Shown here: positions 6,804 to 7,616 of the stretch, in pieces
Numbering within the stretch: the first letter of the stretch is position 1
Layout: the number at the start of each line of letters is the position of its first letter
Assembly: GCA_005799205.1 (NCBI GenBank)
Contig: SYHM01000071.1
Span: 1 to 7,616, forward strand
Direction of reading: 5' to 3'
Length of the DNA: 7,616 nucleotides
DNA from: Planctomycetia bacterium
Lineage (GTDB): Bacteria > Planctomycetota > Phycisphaerae > Phycisphaerales > SM1A02
Translations under genes and position numbers: made by a program
The notes under the pieces: generated by a model
What the model was told of the DNA's origin: nothing
Database searches by the model: none
The model's input: the letters and a program-made list of their open reading frames with translations, nothing else

Positions 6804-7616
6804 CTTCGGCGCAAACGCAACCTCGCGCGCGCATGACCTTCGCCGCTGGTGGATGGGTTGTGCTGCTTGCGCTGGCGCTGGTGATTGCCATCATCGCCTT
6901 CGCGATGCTTGGACCGATGCGCGGAGAGAAGCCAGTCGGCGATGGGCGCGATCCGACGACCTATGGATTCGACCTCTCGAACTTCACCCTGCCTCGCGAG
7001 TCACTCGCGGCGAGTGGAAACCCTCGCGATTTCCTCAGGTCGCTCGACCTGCCGAAGACCCGCGCTGGCGCTGATGTCGCGTCACACAACGCAAACGAAC
7101 GTGTGAAGTACGCGGTCTCGACCGACCGAGTTATTGGCGTCGAAATCAATGACGAAGTGCGCGCGTACCCATTGCAGATGTTGAATGTGCACGAGGTCGT
7201 CAATGACGTACTCGGCGGAGTTCCGATCGCTGTGACCTACAGCCCGCTGTGCGACAGCGCGGTCGTCTTCGATCGGCGCATCGGCGAGAGAGTTCTGACA
7301 TTTGGAATCAGCGGATTGCTCATCAACAGCAACCTCGTCATGTACGACCGGCCCACCGAAGGCTCGGCGGACACACCGAGCCTCTGGTCGCAGCTGGCAT
7401 TCCGCGCGGTTGCTGGTCCAGCGGCAACCCGTGGCGAGTCGCTCAGACTGATGCCCGGCGTCGAAGTCACAACATGGGCTGCGTGGTTTCGCAGTTATCC
7501 CGCATCCACGGTCGCTCTCGCTGCTGAGGGCGACACGCGCCGGATGAAAGAGACCGATTACGAACGGTACTGGGCAGATGGGCGAGTGAACTTCCCAGTG
7601 GTTGCAATCGGGGCCG
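6800..7616 (+). CDS. DUF3179 domain-containing membrane-anchored protein (partial, C-terminus beyond right edge)
   Basis: The frame is open from the GTG at 6800 to the window end, giving 272 complete codons. One transmembrane helix (about residues 18-38) follows a short basic N-terminus, so the rest is probably periplasmic. From about residue 100 the sequence matches the DUF3179 pattern: VHEVVND (130-136), PIAVTYSPLCDSAVVFDR (142-159), then LTFGISGLLINSNLVMYDRP and SLWSQ. The family's role is not established. A conserved CPLC-type CxxC motif is usual; here the first cysteine is Ser148 (codon AGC at 7241-7243), leaving Cys151 alone. The start is chosen because GTG overlaps the ctaB stop (GTGA). 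An in-frame ATG at 6833 is the alternative and would shorten the N-terminus by 11 residues. Its place directly after ctaB suggests a link to respiratory-chain assembly, but that is inference from context. Confidence 0.85.
   Translation, partial: MTSAQTQPRARMTFAAGGWVVLLALALVIAIIAFAMLGPMRGEKPVGDGRDPTTYGFDLSNFTLPRESLAASGNPRDFLRSLDLPKTRAGADVASHNANERVKYAVSTDRVIGVEINDEVRAYPLQMLNVHEVVNDVLGGVPIAVTYSPLCDSAVVFDRRIGERVLTFGISGLLINSNLVMYDRPTEGSADTPSLWSQLAFRAVAGPAATRGESLRLMPGVEVTTWAAWFRSYPASTVALAAEGDTRRMKETDYERYWADGRVNFPVVAIGA

Noticed and set aside
1..7616. Mobile element, CRISPR array, tRNA/rRNA or toxin-antitoxin module
   Set aside because: No terminal repeats, transposase motifs, regularly spaced repeats, cloverleaf sequences or paired small genes were seen.

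Overview
This window is a gene-dense chromosomal segment of about 60% GC, and almost every base is coding. It most likely comes from a Planctomycetes or Phycisphaerae-like bacterium. That placement is an inference from the gene set: an ABC-2 permease continuing into an M1-peptidase-like domain, a stand-alone prenyltransferase/squalene-oxidase repeat protein, the heme A pathway and a DUF3179 protein. There is no rRNA or marker gene to confirm it. I see no mobile element, CRISPR array, tRNA, rRNA or phage gene.

Layout. (1) Positions 1-3118, minus strand: a two-gene ABC transporter unit. The ATPase (3118 to 2222) comes first. It is followed, through a one-base stop/start overlap (TAATG), by a large permease whose soluble tail resembles the start of an M1 aminopeptidase. 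That protein runs off the left edge. (2) Positions 3119-3213: a short divergent intergenic region with two dyad-symmetric elements. (3) Positions 3214-4560, plus strand: an alpha/alpha-toroid repeat protein of the prenyltransferase/squalene-cyclase superfamily that lacks the cyclase acid motif. (4) Positions 4535-5884, minus strand: heme A synthase (ctaA), overlapping the previous gene tail-to-tail by 26 bp with an inverted repeat at the junction. (5) Positions 5883-6803, plus strand: heme O synthase (ctaB), whose ATG overlaps the ctaA ATG head-to-head by two bases. (6) Positions 6800-7616, plus strand: a membrane-anchored DUF3179 protein, overlapping ctaB by 4 bp and running off the right edge.

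How they work together. CtaB farnesylates protoheme IX to heme O, and CtaA oxidises heme O to heme A, the cofactor of aa3-type cytochrome c oxidase. The DUF3179 gene is probably co-transcribed with ctaB and may belong to the same respiratory or metal-handling context, but its function is unknown. The ABC unit looks like a self-contained export or proteolysis machine. The repeat protein has no obvious partner.

The most interesting points are the overlapping ctaA/ctaB start codons with promoter-like hexamers and a near-perfect palindrome, the permease-peptidase fusion, the four extra N-terminal helices of CtaA, and the serine that replaces the first cysteine of the DUF3179 CxxC motif. I found no convincing wholly new system; most of the window is recognisable housekeeping or family-level content.
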